DNA of 64,000 nt from Vibrio sp. DW001. Its GTDB lineage: Bacteria; Pseudomonadota; Gammaproteobacteria; Enterobacterales; Vibrionaceae. Position numbers and translations under genes: made by a program. The notes beneath the pieces are model-generated. The model had not been told where the DNA came from. It ran no database searches and saw only the letters and a list, made by a program, of their open reading frames with translations. This document shows, piece after piece, positions 1 to 8,660 of this stretch. Numbering within the stretch: position 1 is the stretch's first letter; each line of letters opens with the position of its first letter. Where the stretch lies: positions 2,914,001 through 2,978,000 of the forward strand of contig NZ_CP091975.1 in the NCBI RefSeq assembly GCF_029016285.1. The letters run 5' to 3'.

Positions 1-441
1 GGCTATCATATTATTCAGAGCAAAATCGCAATTGGATCCGGTGGTATAGCCGGAAAAGGCTGGTTGCAAGGAACCCAATCTCAACTAGAATTTTTACCTG
101 AGCGACATACTGACTTTATCTTTGCAGTAATCGCTGAAGAGTGGGGTATGCTAGGCATTCTTAGCTTATTTGCTCTTTACCTATTCATTATTGGGCGAGG
201 TTTATATCTTGCCAGCCAATCTCAATCCGCTTTTGGCAGAATGATGGCAGGAAGTGTCATGTTAAGCTTCTTCGTATACATATTTGTAAATGTAGGAATG
301 GTCAGTGGCATACTACCTGTTGTAGGTGTCCCATTACCGCTTATCAGTTATGGTGGCACATCCATGGTTACGCTTATGGCCGGCTTTGGTATTTTGATGT
401 CTATCCATACCCATAGAAGCATGTTATCAAAAGCGACATAA
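1..441 (+). CDS. rodA: RodA (MrdB), SEDS peptidoglycan glycosyltransferase, C-terminal part
   Basis: The 5' part lies outside the window; an open frame runs from base 1 to the stop at 439-441 (146 residues visible; the family is about 370). RodA polymerises glycan strands in the inner membrane for lateral wall growth, with PBP2 as partner. What is visible is the typical SEDS C-terminus: the periplasmic loop with [16 protein letters not shown] and HTDFIFAV, then about three membrane helices and the conserved [11 protein letters not shown] motif. The stop overlaps the rlpA start by one base (TAATG), so the two are co-transcribed and probably translationally coupled. Placement before rlpA and dacA matches the usual mrdB-rlpA-dacA order. 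Confidence 0.97.
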   Translation, partial: GYHIIQSKIAIGSGGIAGKGWLQGTQSQLEFLPERHTDFIFAVIAEEWGMLGILSLFALYLFIIGRGLYLASQSQSAFGRMMAGSVMLSFFVYIFVNVGMVSGILPVVGVPLPLISYGGTSMVTLMAGFGILMSIHTHRSMLSKAT

Positions 442-1226
442 TGACAATAAAACAGACAATACTCAGTACACTTTTAATTCTTTTATTGGCTGCCTGCTCT
501 AGCTCCGGCGGCCGTTATTCGATATCCAATGATGTGGGCCCAGAAAAACCAATACAGCTCGACCATATTGAAGACGCCCATCCTGTCTATGAACCTTTTA
601 GTCGAGGCGGGAATCGAGATTACAAACTGCGCGGTGGTTCATACAAAATCATCAAGAATCCCGATGGTTTTAAGCAGAGTGGACAAGCGTCTTGGTACGG
701 TAAAAAGTTCCATGGACACCTCACATCAAATGGTGAAGTCTATGACATGTACTCCATGTCTGCAGCACATAAGACCTTACCCATACCAAGCTACGTTAAG
801 GTAACCAATAAAGACAATGGTAAAAGCACCATTGTTCGTGTCAACGATCGCGGACCATTCCACGATGGACGGATTATCGACCTTAGCTATGCCGCCGCTT
901 ACAAGCTAAATGTTGTGAATACAGGAACCGCCAATGTTGATATAGAGTACATATCAACAAAACCTCAGACACCTTCTTCAAAGATACCAAAAGCCACAGC
1001 TAGTTATAGTATTCAAACAGCCTCATCAAATCATGAAGAGAGAAGTCGAACTTTAGCTAAAAATATTAGACAAACTCTTTCTATGAAGACCTATGTTGAA
1101 CCAAATAAAGAGATCTATCGAGTTCTCGTTGGCCCATTTACAGACTATTCAGAATCCGTAGATGCGTTAGAGATATTGAAAACAAATGGATACCCGCAAG
1201 CGTTTATTAGAAAAAACAAAAATTAA
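441..1226 (+). CDS. rlpA: RlpA septal ring lytic transglycosylase lipoprotein
   Basis: 261-aa lipoprotein of the outer membrane that binds and cleaves denuded glycan strands at the septum. Residues 1-18 form a lipoprotein signal with the lipobox LAAC, so Cys19 would be lipidated. A double-psi beta-barrel domain spans about 80-170 (GQASWYGKKFHG, NGE, AAHKTLP, VNDRGPF); E99, H110 and D136 match the family's catalytic positions. A SPOR peptidoglycan-binding domain fills about 186-261. The ATG overlaps the rodA stop. It is followed by a 127-bp gap before dacA with no clear terminator. Confidence 0.96.
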   Translation: MTIKQTILSTLLILLLAACSSSGGRYSISNDVGPEKPIQLDHIEDAHPVYEPFSRGGNRDYKLRGGSYKIIKNPDGFKQSGQASWYGKKFHGHLTSNGEVYDMYSMSAAHKTLPIPSYVKVTNKDNGKSTIVRVNDRGPFHDGRIIDLSYAAAYKLNVVNTGTANVDIEYISTKPQTPSSKIPKATASYSIQTASSNHEERSRTLAKNIRQTLSMKTYVEPNKEIYRVLVGPFTDYSESVDALEILKTNGYPQAFIRKNKN

Positions 1227-1353
1227 CGTATATCATGCAGTACTAGCGAATTGGCGGAATTTTTGTCATAGTGCATCCAGAATTGCTGTCGAAGCTGTAA
1301 TATTAAGGCTTTCGGCTTAAATAGTGTTATAACCAATAAAACTGATATTACAG

Positions 1354-2526
1354 ATGAATAAATCGAAACTTACTTTTAAATCATTGCTTCTCGCGACAGC
1401 TGCACTATCTGCTCCATTTTCATATTCAGCGCCAATTGTCGTTCCCGATGCGCCTCAGATAGCTGCTAAAGGCTATGTGCTTATTGATTTCAACTCTGGA
1501 AAGGTTATTGCCGAAAAGGAAAAAGACACCCAGCTTTCTCCTGCGAGTTTAACTAAGATGATGACCAGTTATGTTATTGGTCAAGAATTAGCTCGCGGCA
1601 ACATATCGTTGCAAGACGAAGTTGTCATCAGTAAAAATGCGTGGGCTAAAAATTATCCTGACTCATCGAAAATGTTTATCGAAGTAGGCACCACCGTTAA
1701 GGTTGAGGATCTAAATCGAGGTATCATTGTTCAGTCTGGTAACGATGCTTGTGTTGCAATGGCTGAACACGTGGCAGGTTCTGAAGACGCGTTTGTTGAC
1801 CTCATGAATGCGTGGGCCAATTCGATCGGCATGTCTCGTACTCACTTTGCCAATGTTCACGGTTTGGATCATAACGAGCTCTATTCAACACCTTACGACA
1901 TGGCACTTCTTGGTCGCGCGCTGATTCGTGATGTACCAGAAGAGTATGCGATTTATAGCGAAAAACAATTTACCTTTAATGGCATAACACAGTACAACCG
2001 TAACGGCTTATTGTGGGATAAAAGCATGAATGTGGATGGCATTAAAACAGGCCACACAAGCAAAGCCGGATACAGCTTAGTCAGCTCAGCAACTGAAGGC
2101 AAAATGCGCCTCGTTGCCGTAGTAATGGGAACGAAGAGTGAAAATGCGCGTAAAGCAGAAAGTAAAAAACTGCTCAATTACGGATTCCGTTTCTTTGAAA
2201 CCGTTGCCCCACATAAAGCTGGCGAAACCTTCGTTAGTGAGCGTATTTGGATGGGTTCACAAGAAAACGTTGCCTTAGGTGTTGCGAGAGATACTTTTGT
2301 GACTCTACCTCGAGGCCAAGCTAAAAGTCTAAAAGCGAGTTTCGTGCTAGAAAAAGAACTTACCGCACCAATCAGCCAAGGTGATGAAGTTGGGAAGCTT
2401 TACTATCAAGTCGATGGTGAAGATATCGCTGAATATCCACTACTTGCACTAGAAGATGTCGATAAAGGCGGTGTATTTAGTCGTCTAGTTGACTACTTTA
2501 TCCTTCTTTTTAAGAGCTGGTTCTAA
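1354..2526 (+). CDS. dacA: D-alanyl-D-alanine carboxypeptidase DacA (PBP5/6 type)
   Basis: 390-aa penicillin-binding protein that removes the terminal D-Ala from peptidoglycan pentapeptides in the periplasm. A cleavable signal peptide ends near residue 25 (SYSA/PIVV). The active-site triad is present: SLTK with Ser65 and Lys68, SGN at 128-130 and KTG at 231-233. The C-terminal beta-rich domain ends in a short amphipathic stretch (LVDYFILLFKSWF) that would anchor the protein to the outer face of the inner membrane, as in E. coli PBP5. The ribosome-binding site is weak. A hairpin terminator follows directly. Confidence 0.97.
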   Translation: MNKSKLTFKSLLLATAALSAPFSYSAPIVVPDAPQIAAKGYVLIDFNSGKVIAEKEKDTQLSPASLTKMMTSYVIGQELARGNISLQDEVVISKNAWAKNYPDSSKMFIEVGTTVKVEDLNRGIIVQSGNDACVAMAEHVAGSEDAFVDLMNAWANSIGMSRTHFANVHGLDHNELYSTPYDMALLGRALIRDVPEEYAIYSEKQFTFNGITQYNRNGLLWDKSMNVDGIKTGHTSKAGYSLVSSATEGKMRLVAVVMGTKSENARKAESKKLLNYGFRFFETVAPHKAGETFVSERIWMGSQENVALGVARDTFVTLPRGQAKSLKASFVLEKELTAPISQGDEVGKLYYQVDGEDIAEYPLLALEDVDKGGVFSRLVDYFILLFKSWF

Positions 2527-2552
2527 AGACTAGCGATGAACAAATTGTATTA

Positions 2553-2583
2553 AAAGGTCACTTAAATGTGGCCTTTGTTTTTC
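2553..2583 (+). terminator. Rho-independent terminator after dacA
   Basis: A 9-bp stem, AAAGGTCAC / GTGGCCTTT with one G-U pair, has a six-base loop and is followed by a T-rich run (GTTTTTCTT). It lies 27 bp past the dacA stop and separates the wall genes from ybeD-lipB-lipA. Confidence 0.75.
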
Positions 2584-2643
2584 TTGAGATTGATCTTTTT
2601 TGAGCGTAATATGCGCTGCTAAATAAAACCTCTGGAGTAATTC

Positions 2644-2913
2644 ATGCAAGAACAACCAACGCTTAAAGACCTGTTAGAGTTTCCTTGCCAGTTCACCTAC
2701 AAGGTTATGGGTTATGCTAAACCTGAGCTACCAGAACTGGTTTTACAAGTGATTCAAAAATACGCTCCTGGTGATTACAGCCCTACGATAAAACCAAGCG
2801 GAAAAGGTACATACAATTCTGTTTCTGTAACGATTACAGCAACATCTATCGAGCAAGTGGATTCACTTTATAAAGAACTCGGTGAAATTGATATCGTTCG
2901 AATGGTTTTATAA
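2644..2913 (+). CDS. ybeD: YbeD, UPF0250/DUF493 protein
   Basis: 89-aa cytoplasmic protein of the DUF493 (UPF0250) family, normally encoded between dacA and lipB, as here. It starts [15 protein letters not shown] and carries the family's FTYKVMG and YNSVSVTI segments with an ACT-like alpha/beta pattern. ACT-like folds often bind small ligands, but the biochemical role is not settled; the constant link with lipB suggests a regulatory part in lipoate metabolism, which is inference. The AGG of CTCTGGAGTAATTC serves as ribosome-binding site. Confidence 0.93.
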   Translation: MQEQPTLKDLLEFPCQFTYKVMGYAKPELPELVLQVIQKYAPGDYSPTIKPSGKGTYNSVSVTITATSIEQVDSLYKELGEIDIVRMVL

Positions 2914-2931
2914 ACAAATCAGCTCATCATG

Positions 2932-2958
2932 AAAACAGCGGCCTTTGTCGCTGTTTTT
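2932..2958 (+). terminator. Rho-independent terminator after ybeD
   Basis: Perfect 9-bp stem AAAACAGCG / CGCTGTTTT around an eight-base loop, followed by T's. It lies 19 bp past the ybeD stop, so lipB probably has its own promoter in 2960-3050. Confidence 0.8.
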
Positions 2959-3051
2959 GATTCCAATTCATACAGAGAATCTAATAGTCGAAGTACAAAA
3001 AGAAGTTTATAATGTGTTTACTTTATTAACTGTCATTACAAGGCTATCCGC

Positions 3052-3711
3052 TTGTCTAACATTAAAGATAATCTAATTGTTCGAAATCTTGGTCTTAACG
3101 ACTACGAACCAATTTGGAAAGCAATGCATGAATTCACTGATAATCGCAATGACGAAACTGTCGATGAAGTCTGGTTAGTTGAGCACAACCCGGTATTCAC
3201 ACAAGGCCAAGCAGGTAAAGAAGAACACCTACTTAATACAGGTGATATCCCTGTTATTCAAAGTGACCGTGGTGGTCAAGTTACCTATCACGGGCCCGGT
3301 CAGTTAGTTGCCTATTTTCTTATTAACCTACGTAGAAAAAATATTGGTGTTCGAGAGCTGGTTACCAATATAGAAAACCTCGTTATTAATACCTTGGCTA
3401 GATTTGATATAGAATCATCAGCACGTCCTGACGCGCCCGGTGTCTATTCCGATGGTAAAAAAGTATGCTCTCTCGGATTAAGAATCCGAAAAGGCTGCTC
3501 CTTTCATGGCCTAGCATTAAATATCGATATGGATCTTTCACCTTTTTTGCGTATAAACCCTTGTGGATATCAAGGCATGGAAATGGTACAAATAAGTGAA
3601 CTTGGCGGCCCTAGCAATGTTGAACTCGTTGGTGCAACGTTAGTTGAAGAGCTACTTTCCTTGCTTAACTACGAGCATGTCGACCTAATAAAAGAAAACA
3701 ATAAATCATGA
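3052..3711 (+). CDS. lipB: Octanoyltransferase LipB
   Basis: 219-aa cytoplasmic enzyme that moves octanoyl groups from acyl carrier protein to lipoyl domains, the first step of lipoate assembly. It shows [11 protein letters not shown] (74-84), PDAPGVY, the KK-CSLG segment with Lys137, and INPCGY with the catalytic Cys171. The start is TTG: it restores the N-terminal [14 protein letters not shown] segment that homologues carry, and AAGG lies about 8-10 bases upstream. The next ATG, at residue 25, would remove that part. The 3' end overlaps lipA by four bases (ATGA), so the two are coupled. Confidence 0.95.
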   Translation: MSNIKDNLIVRNLGLNDYEPIWKAMHEFTDNRNDETVDEVWLVEHNPVFTQGQAGKEEHLLNTGDIPVIQSDRGGQVTYHGPGQLVAYFLINLRRKNIGVRELVTNIENLVINTLARFDIESSARPDAPGVYSDGKKVCSLGLRIRKGCSFHGLALNIDMDLSPFLRINPCGYQGMEMVQISELGGPSNVELVGATLVEELLSLLNYEHVDLIKENNKS

Positions 3712-4673
3712 GCAAACCAATTCAAATGGAAAAAGGCGTCAAATATAGAGACGCTGATAAAATGGCATTGATACCAACTAAAACAGTGCCCGTTGAAAAA
3801 CATGAAGTATTACGCAAGCCAAAATGGATGAAAATAAAGCTGCCTTCTGACAGCCAACGCATTCAAGAGATCAAATCTGCGATGCGTAAAAACAAACTTC
3901 ATTCTGTTTGTGAAGAAGCGTCTTGTCCTAACCTAGCAGAGTGTTTTAACCACGGTACTGCTACCTTTATGATCTTGGGTGCCATCTGTACTCGACGCTG
4001 CCCCTTTTGCGATGTTGCTCATGGCAGACCAATTGCGCCAGACAATAATGAACCTCAACATCTTGCACAAACAATTAGCGACATGAAGCTAAAGTATGTT
4101 GTGGTGACTTCCGTGGATCGTGATGATTTACGAGACGGCGGCGCTCAGCACTTTGCGGATTGTACTCGTGAAATTCGAGCGAAAAGTCCTGGTATTAAAA
4201 TAGAAACGCTTGTGCCTGATTTTCGTGGTCGCATGGATGCCGCTCTTGAAGTACTAAAAGACAACCCACCGGATGTTTTCAACCATAACCTTGAGACAGC
4301 CCCCCGCCTATATAGAAAAGCACGCCCGGGTGCCAATTATAAGTGGTCATTAACGTTACTACAGAAATTTAAAGAGCTGCATCCAGAAGTACCAACTAAG
4401 TCAGGACTGATGATGGGCTTAGGCGAAACAAAAGAAGAAATCGTTGACGTTCTGAAGGATCTTCGCGCCTATGGTGTAACCATGCTAACCATTGGTCAAT
4501 ACCTATCTCCAAGCCGCCATCACTTACCAGTAGAACGCTATGTGCCGCCTGCTGAGTTCGATGAGCTCAAAGAGATAGCATTAGAGCTTGGATTTACTCA
4601 TGCGGCTTGTGGTCCCTTTGTTCGCTCCTCGTACCATGCAGATATGCAAGCCAAAGGCGAAGAAGTAAAATAA
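3708..4673 (+). CDS. lipA: Lipoyl synthase LipA
   Basis: 321-aa radical-SAM enzyme that inserts two sulfurs into protein-bound octanoyl chains to give lipoyl groups for 2-oxoacid dehydrogenases and the glycine cleavage system. The auxiliary 4Fe-4S cluster ligands C68, C73 and C79 ([12 protein letters not shown]) and the radical-SAM triad C94, C98, C101 (CTRRCPFC) are intact. A C-terminal RSSY motif supplies the serine ligand of the auxiliary cluster. Length is normal for the family. It is translated from an ATG overlapping the lipB stop. Confidence 0.98.
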   Translation: MSKPIQMEKGVKYRDADKMALIPTKTVPVEKHEVLRKPKWMKIKLPSDSQRIQEIKSAMRKNKLHSVCEEASCPNLAECFNHGTATFMILGAICTRRCPFCDVAHGRPIAPDNNEPQHLAQTISDMKLKYVVVTSVDRDDLRDGGAQHFADCTREIRAKSPGIKIETLVPDFRGRMDAALEVLKDNPPDVFNHNLETAPRLYRKARPGANYKWSLTLLQKFKELHPEVPTKSGLMMGLGETKEEIVDVLKDLRAYGVTMLTIGQYLSPSRHHLPVERYVPPAEFDELKEIALELGFTHAACGPFVRSSYHADMQAKGEEVK

Positions 4674-4690
4674 CTGAGACAAACATTCAG

Positions 4691-4719
4691 AAAGGTGACT
4701 TAAATTGGTGATCTTTTTG
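4691..4719 (+). terminator. Possible weak terminator after lipA
   Basis: AAAGGTGAC / GTGATCTTT can pair imperfectly (one mismatch, one G-U) around an eight-base loop, followed by T's. It lies 18 bp past the lipA stop. The stem is weaker than the other terminators in the window. Confidence 0.4.
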
Positions 4720-4791
4720 TATTCGCAACGTAAATTGTATATAAGTTCGGTAACAATAAGTAATTAGTAGTGTTTTAAAAGGAATTTAGGT

Positions 4792-5121
4792 ATGCAGAAG
4801 TTAGGTTTATTAAGTTTTTTATCACTTATCCTTGTGGGTTGTTCTACGCAAAACACTCAACAAGATAACTATTTAGATGCGTCGTTTGAGTTGTGTAATA
4901 CCGAAGTAAGAACCTACTCTGTTAGCGATGATGGTCGAGTAAGGATCATCTGTGAAGATGACTCTAAGTTCACTATGAACAGTGAAGCTACTTTAGAAAT
5001 AATGCGTGACATCAATATCGATTATTGTACTGGTGAGGGGCTTTCTAAGTTTAACGAAAGTCGCCGTTACTACTCGTTCCAATGTAAATCTGGCTCGACG
5101 ATAAGTATCAACAAAGAATAA
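4792..5121 (+). CDS. Small cysteine-containing lipoprotein of unknown function
   Basis: 109-aa protein I do not recognise. Residues 1-16 form a lipoprotein signal peptide ending in the lipobox LVGC, with Cys17 as the lipidation site; the residue after it is Ser, which favours outer-membrane sorting. The mature part is about 90 residues, acidic, with four further cysteines (in FELC, RIIC, DYC and FQC), an even number that could form two disulfides in the periplasm. AAAGGAATTTAGGT provides a ribosome-binding site. It stands alone between lipA and the shared terminator with glyA. Confidence 0.85.
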   Translation: MQKLGLLSFLSLILVGCSTQNTQQDNYLDASFELCNTEVRTYSVSDDGRVRIICEDDSKFTMNSEATLEIMRDINIDYCTGEGLSKFNESRRYYSFQCKSGSTISINKE

Positions 5122-5143
5122 CCATAAATTCAACACAAATAAA

Positions 5144-5174
5144 AACGCGAGCCTCATTTAAGCTCGCGTTTTTT
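5144..5174. terminator. Bidirectional terminator between the small lipoprotein gene and glyA
   Basis: Perfect 9-bp stem AACGCGAGC / GCTCGCGTT with a nine-base loop. It has T's after it on the plus strand and A's before it, so it can end transcription from both sides. Confidence 0.88.
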
Positions 5175-5184
5175 ATTTGCGCTT

Positions 5185-5211
5185 AAGATAGGGTTACTTA
5201 AACCCTATCTT
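5185..5211. repeat. Perfect 11-bp inverted repeat at the 3' end of glyA
   Basis: AAGATAGGGTT (5185-5195) and its exact complement AACCCTATCTT (5201-5211) flank a five-base loop, 8 bp past the glyA stop and before the bidirectional terminator. It has no T-run of its own on either strand. It could stabilise the glyA mRNA 3' end or act as an upstream helper of the terminator; the role is inferred. Confidence 0.6.
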
Positions 5212-5218
5212 ATCTTAC

Positions 5219-6469
5219 TTAAGCGTACACAGGTAATCGCTTACAGATATCTAGCACTTTTCGTTTCGTTGCTTCAATAACCGTTTCGTCGTTAATGTTA
5301 TCTAAAACGTCACACATCCAGCCAGCTAAAACCTTAGCATCTTCTTGCGTAAACCCGCGGCGTGTAATTGCAGGAGAACCGATACGAATACCAGAGGTAA
5401 CAAATGGACTACGAGGGTCATTAGGCACTGAGTTTTTGTTTACAGTAATGTTGGCCGCGCCTAATGCTGCATCCGCTTCTTTACCTGTAATATTTTTATC
5501 AATTAAATCGACAAGGAATAAGTGATTTTCTGTTGAACCAGATACAATATTGTAACCACGTGCAATAAATTCAGCCACCATCGCTTTTGCATTCGCAATA
5601 ACACGCGCTTGATATTCTTTGAATTCTGGCTCCATTGCTTCTTTGAACGCAACCGCTTTCCCTGCAATGACATGCATTAGAGGACCACCTTGGCCACCTG
5701 GGAATACCGCTGAATTCAGTTTCTTATACATGTCTTCGCCAGCGTTTGATAAAATCAAACCACCACGAGGACCTGCAAGTGTTTTATGCGTTGTTGTTGA
5801 AACAACATGAGCATGCGGTAACGGTGTTGGGTATACACCAGCGGCAATCAAACCCGCAACGTGCGCCATATCAACAAAAAGATACGCGTCTACTTTATCA
5901 GCAATTTCACGCATACGTGCCCAATCAACAACCTGAGAATAAGCAGAGAAACCACCGATAATCATTTTAGGTTTATGTTGAACAGCTAGCTGCTCCATCT
6001 CGTCATAATTGATTTGACCAGCTTCATTGATACCATAAGGGATAATGTTGTAATGCTTACCTGAGAAGTTTACTGGTGACCCGTGAGTCAAGTGACCACC
6101 ATGTGCCAAGCTCATACCTAGCACGGTATCGCCAGGCTTTAATAAAGCCATATAAACGGCACTGTTTGCTTGTGAGCCTGAGTGAGGTTGCACGTTAGCG
6201 TACTCACATTCAAATAACTGGCATGCACGATCAATTGCAAGCGATTCAGCCTTATCTACATACTCACAACCACCATAATAACGCTTACCCGGGTAACCTT
6301 CGGCGTATTTATTGGTTAACTGAGATCCTTGAGCTTCCATTACTCGTGGACTGGTGTAGTTTTCTGAAGCAATTAGCTCGATATGCTCTTCCTGACGAAG
6401 AGTCTCTTCCTGTATTGCAGCATATAGTTCTGCATCATAATCAGCAATGTTCATGTCACGCTTTAGCAT
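5219..6469 (-). CDS. glyA: Serine hydroxymethyltransferase GlyA
   Basis: 416-aa PLP enzyme that converts serine and tetrahydrofolate to glycine and methylene-THF, the main source of one-carbon units. The PLP lysine is K229 in [14 protein letters not shown]; the N-terminal [13 protein letters not shown] and C-terminal ITRRGF segments are intact. The frame stays open 20 codons further upstream, but the start chosen here ([12 protein letters not shown]) matches the family and has a strong AGGAGA ribosome-binding site seven bases before it. PurR- and MetR-like sites upstream fit its purine and methionine control in enteric bacteria. Confidence 0.98.
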   Translation of the reverse strand: MLKRDMNIADYDAELYAAIQEETLRQEEHIELIASENYTSPRVMEAQGSQLTNKYAEGYPGKRYYGGCEYVDKAESLAIDRACQLFECEYANVQPHSGSQANSAVYMALLKPGDTVLGMSLAHGGHLTHGSPVNFSGKHYNIIPYGINEAGQINYDEMEQLAVQHKPKMIIGGFSAYSQVVDWARMREIADKVDAYLFVDMAHVAGLIAAGVYPTPLPHAHVVSTTTHKTLAGPRGGLILSNAGEDMYKKLNSAVFPGGQGGPLMHVIAGKAVAFKEAMEPEFKEYQARVIANAKAMVAEFIARGYNIVSGSTENHLFLVDLIDKNITGKEADAALGAANITVNKNSVPNDPRSPFVTSGIRIGSPAITRRGFTQEDAKVLAGWMCDVLDNINDETVIEATKRKVLDICKRLPVYA

Positions 6470-6523
6470 CTGTATCTCCTGACTCAGATAATCTGAAATT
6501 CTAAAAAACCACACATCCAACCA

Positions 6524-6539
6524 ACGCAAACGTTTACGC
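6524..6539. promoter_or_regulatory. PurR-like operator upstream of glyA
   Basis: ACGCAAACGTTTACGC matches the PurR operator consensus (ACGCAAACGTTTNCGT) almost completely. It lies 55 bp upstream of the glyA start. glyA is a known PurR target in enteric bacteria, so repression by purines is likely. Confidence 0.8.
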
Positions 6540-6630
6540 TAGTGTACTAAGTGGCGATATTCTACATAATTTGATCTATATCAGAAAGCAACTTAAGCAA
6601 AATAATCATGTAATTTTTTCATCTTCCATT

Positions 6631-6643
6631 TGAATTAAGTTCA
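6631..6643. promoter_or_regulatory. MetR-like binding site upstream of glyA
   Basis: TGAATTAAGTTCA is an exact match to the MetR consensus TGAANNNNNTTCA. It lies about 160 bp before glyA, the typical distance for activation by this LysR-type regulator, which controls glyA in E. coli. No metR gene is in the window. Confidence 0.6.
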
Positions 6644-6691
6644 TATCAATAAATGAAAGAAATCTGTCAACACTAAACTGTCAACTTCTTC

Positions 6692-6720
6692 CTTTACAGT
6701 ATGTAAAGTGTAACTTACAC
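6692..6720. promoter_or_regulatory. Interlocked palindromes in the glyA/YitT divergent spacer
   Basis: Within 29 bp lie CTTTAC-AGTAT-GTAAAG (6692-6708) and GTGTAA-C-TTACAC (6708-6720), sharing one base; a TGTAA...TTACA pair also bridges them. Such density is typical of an operator for a dimeric regulator. Being about 90 bp before the YitT-type gene it most likely serves that gene; the regulator is unknown. The spacer 6470-6808 (339 bp) otherwise holds only the glyA sites and AT-rich DNA. Confidence 0.45.
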
Positions 6721-6808
6721 ACTGTACCTTCAAATTTAGCCTCCAAGCTACCGAAAATACAAATTTTTATCTACTATTCTCACCATTAAATACCACAAAA
6801 AAAGAAAA

Positions 6809-7411
6809 ATGATGCAAAAACACTCAATAAGGGAAGACTGGATAGCGATACTTACCGGTACGTTTTTAACGGCTCAGGGCATATTTTTTCTTCAATCTGC
6901 AAATCTCATTACTGGAGGAACGGCTGGCCTTTCGTTGCTATTAAGTCAGTTAATACCATTTAGCTTTGGTACCTTCTATTTTTTGACAAATATTCCTTTC
7001 TTTGTCTTAGGTTGGCAGCGGTTTGGCGCTCAATTCGCTCTTAATAGTATTGTCTCATGTGGGCTTGTTTCACTGTTTGTCGATCACTTAGATAGGGTGA
7101 TCAACATCGAGTCATTAAACGACATATATTGTGCCATTGCCGGCGGGTTATTGATGGGGCTAGGTATGTTGATTTTATTTAGGCACCGTTCAAGCTTGGG
7201 TGGTTTCAATATTTTTTGTCTGCTTGTGCAAGATAAAACGGGCATTTCTGTTGGTAAGACACAGCTCGCCATTGACACCACTATTTTATTCTCGTCTTTC
7301 TTTTTTATAACTCCAACGATATTAGCCATATCAGTACTCGGTGTTGTTGTACTAAATATTGTATTAGGGATGAACCATAAACCATCTCGCTATACGGTAA
7401 CCTATAGCTGA
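6809..7411 (+). CDS. YitT-family membrane protein, short form
   Basis: 200-aa integral membrane protein of the YitT (DUF161) family. About six hydrophobic helices can be seen, with the family motifs SANLITGGTAGLSLLLS near the N-terminus and RHRSSLGGFNIF in the second repeat. Full-length YitT proteins (about 280 aa) carry a C-terminal cytosolic DUF2179 domain; it is missing here and the protein ends soon after the last helix. Function is unknown; transport is a guess. Two adjacent ATG codons (6809 and 6812) could start translation and the ribosome-binding site is poor. It is divergent from glyA. Confidence 0.85.
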   Translation: MMQKHSIREDWIAILTGTFLTAQGIFFLQSANLITGGTAGLSLLLSQLIPFSFGTFYFLTNIPFFVLGWQRFGAQFALNSIVSCGLVSLFVDHLDRVINIESLNDIYCAIAGGLLMGLGMLILFRHRSSLGGFNIFCLLVQDKTGISVGKTQLAIDTTILFSSFFFITPTILAISVLGVVVLNIVLGMNHKPSRYTVTYS

Positions 7412-7500
7412 GGGTAAGGTTACGAATAAAGATAAACATTGTGCTGTTAGTTTTTCTAAGTAAAGTAACGTAATACTAACGACTTATTTGGATTAACAGC

Positions 7501-8646
7501 ATGGATGCCACGTTAAATACTCATCATTTCGACCCAGTTGAATTTAGAAAAAAACTGCACCGTCAACCAGAACTATCAGAGAAAGAAAAACAGACATCCA
7601 CCATTATTTTTGCACAATTGGAAGACTTCGGATTATCACCCATCGGTCAGATAGGTGGATACGGCATAGTCTGTACTGTTGATAGTGGCAATGAAGGTGA
7701 CACAACCTTGCTGCGAGCAGATTTCGATGCCTTACCTATCTGTGAAATAGCACAACATGACCATGTATCCGAATACTTGGGCGTGATGCATGCCTGTGGG
7801 CATGATGGCCATACGAGTTCGCTTTTGTCAGTTGCCGAACATATTTCAAAGCACCCGCCTAAAACAGGTAGAGTGATTCTGTTATTTCAACCGGCAGAAG
7901 AAACCGGAACAGGGGCTCTCTCTATGCTTAATGATGAACAGTTATTATCATTAAAGGTTGATAATGTTTTCGCTTATCACAACCTGCCCGGTTACCCACT
8001 CAATCAGATCCTGATAAAAGAAGGAACATTCGCCTGTGCTTCTACTGGCGTATTAATCGAATTTGAAGGAAAAACCTCTCACGCAGCAAGGCCTGAAAAT
8101 GGCCTCAGTCCATGCCACGCAATGGTCGAAACCGTTCAGTATCTGCAAAGCATTTCACAACAATATCCAGATGCATTCAGTTTGGTCACAATAGTGCACG
8201 CTAAGCTTGGAGAAGAGGCGTTCGGTATATCTCCTGGACATGCAAAAGTAATGGCAACCATGCGCAGTGAGTGCAACCAGACCTTCTCAAGCATGAAAGC
8301 TGATCTGCTATCGATGCTAGACAAACTACAAAAAGAGACAGGGATTAATGTAAAAGTAGAGTGGGATGAACCATTCAATGCGGCCATCAACTCCACCAAA
8401 CATAGCCAGCTAATTTTCCAACAAGCTAAGCTCCTAGGTATGTCAGTAGTAAAGCTTGATGAACCCATGCGTTGGTCCGAAGACTTTGCCGAATTTCTAC
8501 TCAGGTGGAATGGTGCGTTGTTCTGCATTGGCAGTGGTGAATCTCATCCTGAATTACACAACCCAGATTATGATTTTCCAGATGATATATTGAAAACAGC
8601 CAGCCAAATGTTCGTTTCAATTATTGACCGACTGCATTCTAATTAA
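7501..8646 (+). CDS. M20-family amidohydrolase (HipO/AbgB-like)
   Basis: 381-aa cytosolic metal-dependent amidohydrolase of peptidase family M20D, the group with hippurate, N-acetyl-amino-acid and indole-3-acetyl-amino-acid hydrolases. Metal ligands are visible in HACGHDGH (97-104), PAEE (131-134), YHNLPG (159-164) and a late SGESHPELHNPDYDFPD motif. A lid/dimerisation domain with GKTSHAARPENG occupies the middle. It begins 89 bp after the YitT-type gene on the same strand and may be co-transcribed. The substrate cannot be told from the sequence. Confidence 0.92.
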   Translation: MDATLNTHHFDPVEFRKKLHRQPELSEKEKQTSTIIFAQLEDFGLSPIGQIGGYGIVCTVDSGNEGDTTLLRADFDALPICEIAQHDHVSEYLGVMHACGHDGHTSSLLSVAEHISKHPPKTGRVILLFQPAEETGTGALSMLNDEQLLSLKVDNVFAYHNLPGYPLNQILIKEGTFACASTGVLIEFEGKTSHAARPENGLSPCHAMVETVQYLQSISQQYPDAFSLVTIVHAKLGEEAFGISPGHAKVMATMRSECNQTFSSMKADLLSMLDKLQKETGINVKVEWDEPFNAAINSTKHSQLIFQQAKLLGMSVVKLDEPMRWSEDFAEFLLRWNGALFCIGSGESHPELHNPDYDFPDDILKTASQMFVSIIDRLHSN

Positions 8647-8660
8647 GAACCGAAGTACTC

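Noticed and set aside
5295..6504. Open frames on the plus strand opposite glyA
   Set aside because: They are antisense shadows of a strongly conserved gene, have no ribosome-binding sites and do not resemble any family.
6470..6529. 20-codon N-terminal extension of glyA
   Set aside because: It covers the ribosome-binding site AGGAGA and reaches into the PurR site; MLKRDMN is the family start.
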